Shown here: piece after piece, positions 62,378 to 64,000 of the stretch
Layout of the letters: each line of letters starts with the position of its first letter
Position numbering within the stretch: the first letter of the stretch is position 1
Origin: Bradyrhizobium sp. CB82
Lineage (GTDB): Bacteria > Pseudomonadota > Alphaproteobacteria > Rhizobiales > Xanthobacteraceae
DNA length: 64,000 bases
NCBI RefSeq assembly: GCF_029714405.1
Contig: NZ_CP121650.1
Span: 6,143,001-6,207,000, forward strand
Direction: 5' to 3'
The notes under the pieces: model-generated
What the model saw: only the letters and a program-made list of their open reading frames with translations
What the model was told of the DNA's origin: nothing
The model's database searches: none
Position numbers and translations under genes: made by a program

Positions 62378-62393
62378 GTGAGTAAGCACTCAC
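62378..62393. promoter_or_regulatory. Perfect palindromic operator GTGAGT-AAGC-ACTCAC
   Basis: Perfect 6-base arms (62378-62383, 62388-62393) around AAGC, five bases before the tetR start. This spacing, adjacent to a TetR gene heading an efflux operon, is characteristic of an autoregulatory operator. It would block transcription or translation initiation. Binding by this TetR is an inference from position. Confidence 0.65.
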
Positions 62394-62480
62394 CCACGCA
62401 AAAGTCAAGTAGTATGCTGCGATGCAACCAAAATGCACTGCCGATTCAGCGGATATCGCCCCTCAAGGTGCTGGACCTAG

Positions 62481-63071
62481 CTAGATCGGCGGGAAGCCGA
62501 GGTCGCCGCGCAGCCGGTTGACGATGTAGGTGCCGTCGCGCGTAGGCAGGATCCGGGCCAACTCGGCGCTGTCGATCTTCACATTGGCAAAACGGGGACC
62601 GGCCGAGACGTCATGGACGGACGCGGCGAAACTCTCGACCTCCGCCATGCTGGAGATCGCCCGGCTGTCGTGGATGCCGCAGGCCTTGGCAACGCCGACG
62701 AGATCGGCGGCGGCCGAGGTGTGGCTGGTCTGGCCGCCGGTCTCGCCATAGCGCTCGTTGTCCAGCACCACGATCGAGAGGTTGGTGGGCTTCTGCAGTC
62801 CGATGGTGGCAAGGCTGCCCATCCCCATCAGCATCTCGCCGTCGCCGGTGATCACCAGCACCGGCAGCTTGGGCTGGGCCAGCGCCAGACCAAGGCCGAT
62901 CATCGCGGCGCCGCCCATGCCGCCCCAAAGATAGAAGTTGCGCGCATGGTCACCGGCGGCGGTGATGTCGTTGGTCGAGGCCCCTAAGCCACCGATCGCG
63001 ACCACATCCTTGCGGTTCGCAAGCAGCGCGGCGACGACCTGACGACGATCGAGCAGATTGGTCTTGCTCAT
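62481..63071 (-). CDS. Thiamine-diphosphate enzyme, small PP-binding subunit
   Basis: A 196-residue protein with the pyrophosphate/Mg-binding half of a TPP decarboxylase: GDGEMLMGMGSLATIGLQKP and DNERYGETGGQTSHT form the GDG-x(n)-N motif. It pairs with the subunit encoded upstream, whose stop overlaps its ATG by 4 bases. Split subunits of this size are known in sulfopyruvate and phosphonopyruvate decarboxylases (ComD/ComE type), so decarboxylation of a 2-oxo acid is likely, but the true substrate is open. Confidence 0.85.
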   Translation of the reverse strand: MSKTNLLDRRQVVAALLANRKDVVAIGGLGASTNDITAAGDHARNFYLWGGMGGAAMIGLGLALAQPKLPVLVITGDGEMLMGMGSLATIGLQKPTNLSIVVLDNERYGETGGQTSHTSAAADLVGVAKACGIHDSRAISSMAEVESFAASVHDVSAGPRFANVKIDSAELARILPTRDGTYIVNRLRGDLGFPPI

Positions 63072-63607
63072 TTCGTGAAAACCTTGGCGCCGATCAGGCG
63101 CTGCGACAGGAGAACGGCGGTCGGCGTCAACGCGTTGTAAGCCTGGGCTGCGGCGGCCTCTAACACGGCCGGCACTTCGGCGGCATGCGATGCGCGCAGC
63201 GCCTTAACGCCGGCGAGTTCGAACACGCCCTGTGTGGTCGATCCCATCGGCACCTGCCAGGGATTGAACTCGCCCCATTCGCCGCGCATCGTCACCAGCG
63301 TGAGGAACGGGAAACGCAGGATCGGGATCAGCGACAGCATGTTGATGCAGTTGCCGACACCGCTCGACTGCATCAGCAGCACGCCGCGCTGTCCGCCGGC
63401 CCAGGCGCCGGCGAGCAGCGCCACGCCCTCCTCTTCGGTCGTCAGCGGAATGCCGCGCATGGCGGAGGATGCGAGCACGCGCCTGATGAGTTGGGAGTGT
63501 CCGGCATCCGGCACATAAGCCACCTGGCGGACCTCGAAACGCTCCAGGACCGCGAAGATCTCGTCAGGCCATGACGGCGGAGCATCGGCATCAGTGCGTG
63601 CGTGCAT
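63068..63607 (-). CDS. Thiamine-diphosphate enzyme, pyrimidine-binding subunit
   Basis: Partner of the preceding entry, 179 residues. The pyrimidine-binding half shows TTEEEGVALLAGAWAGGQRGVLLMQSSGVGN, where the glutamate of EEEG activates the cofactor, and NPWQVPMGSTTQGVFELAGVKALR. The ATG at 63607 (MHARTDAD) is used; a longer upstream frame would cross into the divergent P450 control region. Together the two subunits make one active enzyme. It faces a P450 gene starting at 63712. Confidence 0.85.
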   Translation of the reverse strand: MHARTDADAPPSWPDEIFAVLERFEVRQVAYVPDAGHSQLIRRVLASSAMRGIPLTTEEEGVALLAGAWAGGQRGVLLMQSSGVGNCINMLSLIPILRFPFLTLVTMRGEWGEFNPWQVPMGSTTQGVFELAGVKALRASHAAEVPAVLEAAAAQAYNALTPTAVLLSQRLIGAKVFTK

Positions 63608-63711
63608 TTTGGTGTCCAGTCGGCTAGCAAGTCGGAAGAAGTCTAGACGGACGCATGCGTCGTTCGAAGAACAATAACGGCATATCGGCTTTAACCGGTG
63701 AGTATGGCGGG

Positions 63712-64000
63712 ATGAACGCACACGCGAGAGAGCTGGCGGCGAGCTTCGATCTGGAGCGGTTGACGCCCGAATTCTACGACAACCCCTACCCGACCTATCG
63801 TGCACTGCGGGAGAACGAGCCGGTCAAGCGCCTGCCGAACGGCACGGTGTTCCTGACGCGCTATGACGATCTCGTCACCACCTACAAGAACACGAGATCG
63901 TTCAGTTCTGACAAGAAGAAGGAGTTTGCGCCGAAATACGGCGCCTCGCTGCTCTACGAGCACCACACCACGAGCCTCGTCTTCAACGATCCGCCCGCCC
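63712..64000 (+). CDS. Cytochrome P450, N-terminal part cut by the window edge
   Basis: Reading starts at ATG 63712 with MNAHARELAASFDLERLTPEFYDNPYPTYRALRENEPVKRLPNG and continues open to the last base (96 codons). The PYPTYRALRENEPV pattern and the RYDDLVTTYKNTRSFSSDKKK segment with its conserved fold residues are those of bacterial P450 B-helix regions, as is LVFNDPP near the end. The haem region lies outside the window. It is divergent from the TPP-enzyme genes, 104 bases away; its regulator is not seen. Confidence 0.8.
   Translation, partial: MNAHARELAASFDLERLTPEFYDNPYPTYRALRENEPVKRLPNGTVFLTRYDDLVTTYKNTRSFSSDKKKEFAPKYGASLLYEHHTTSLVFNDPPA

Overview
The window is high-GC alphaproteobacterial chromosome and looks like Bradyrhizobium. 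This is inferred from the gene families (Aap amino-acid importer, split paa cluster, class III PHA synthase, self-sufficient P450, several peptide ABC importers) and from the many copies of imperfect palindromic intergenic repeats. No rRNA, tRNA, CRISPR array, phage or plasmid module was seen. One IS1182-type insertion sequence is present.

Layout. (1) 158-6633: divergent amino-acid locus, with permeases aapQ/aapM on the minus strand and an RpiR regulator, class III aminotransferase, AapJ binding protein and racemase-like protein on the plus strand; the ATPase is absent. (2) 6630-14305: TetR regulator divergent from ferredoxin, P450, MHS-type MFS carrier, molybdopterin oxidoreductase and a hydrolase-OsmC fusion, followed by convergent YeeE/YedE and quinone-oxidoreductase-like genes. 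(3) 14486-21123: paaX, paaABCDE, paaI and paaK on the minus strand, the activation and epoxidation part of phenylacetate catabolism, with a repeat between paaB and paaC. (4) 21293-25081: alpha/beta hydrolase, DUF445 membrane protein, and an IS inserted into a repeat with a 5-bp target duplication just upstream of the DUF445 gene. (5) 25214-36976: storage and lipid genes: phasin, class III PhaC with a short PhaE-like partner and a GNAT, hydrolases, a CYP102-type P450-reductase fusion, epoxide hydrolase, wax ester synthase/DGAT. (6) 37283-51181: a 14-kb plus-strand run with two complete five-gene peptide ABC importers on either side of a gamma-glutamyltransferase-like gene and a DUF1028 gene; the second binding protein carries a frameshift. 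(7) 51182-57201: a deaminase-like protein, then (minus strand) a lone ABC substrate-binding protein, a Cache sensor kinase, a receiver protein and a receiver-adenylate cyclase, with overlapping signalling genes. (8) 57261-62393: TetR, membrane-fusion protein and RND pump operon with a strong terminator and a perfect operator-like palindrome. (9) 62481-64000: split two-subunit TPP enzyme divergent from a P450 cut by the right edge.

Taken together this is a catabolic and transport-rich accessory stretch: uptake of amino acids and peptides, aromatic and hydrocarbon oxidation, carbon storage, and regulators tied to each module. The least described combinations are the twin peptide transporters around two Ntn-hydrolase-type genes, and the binding protein, sensor kinase and cyclase array. 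Functional calls rest on recognised motifs and remembered family features only; no database search was possible.
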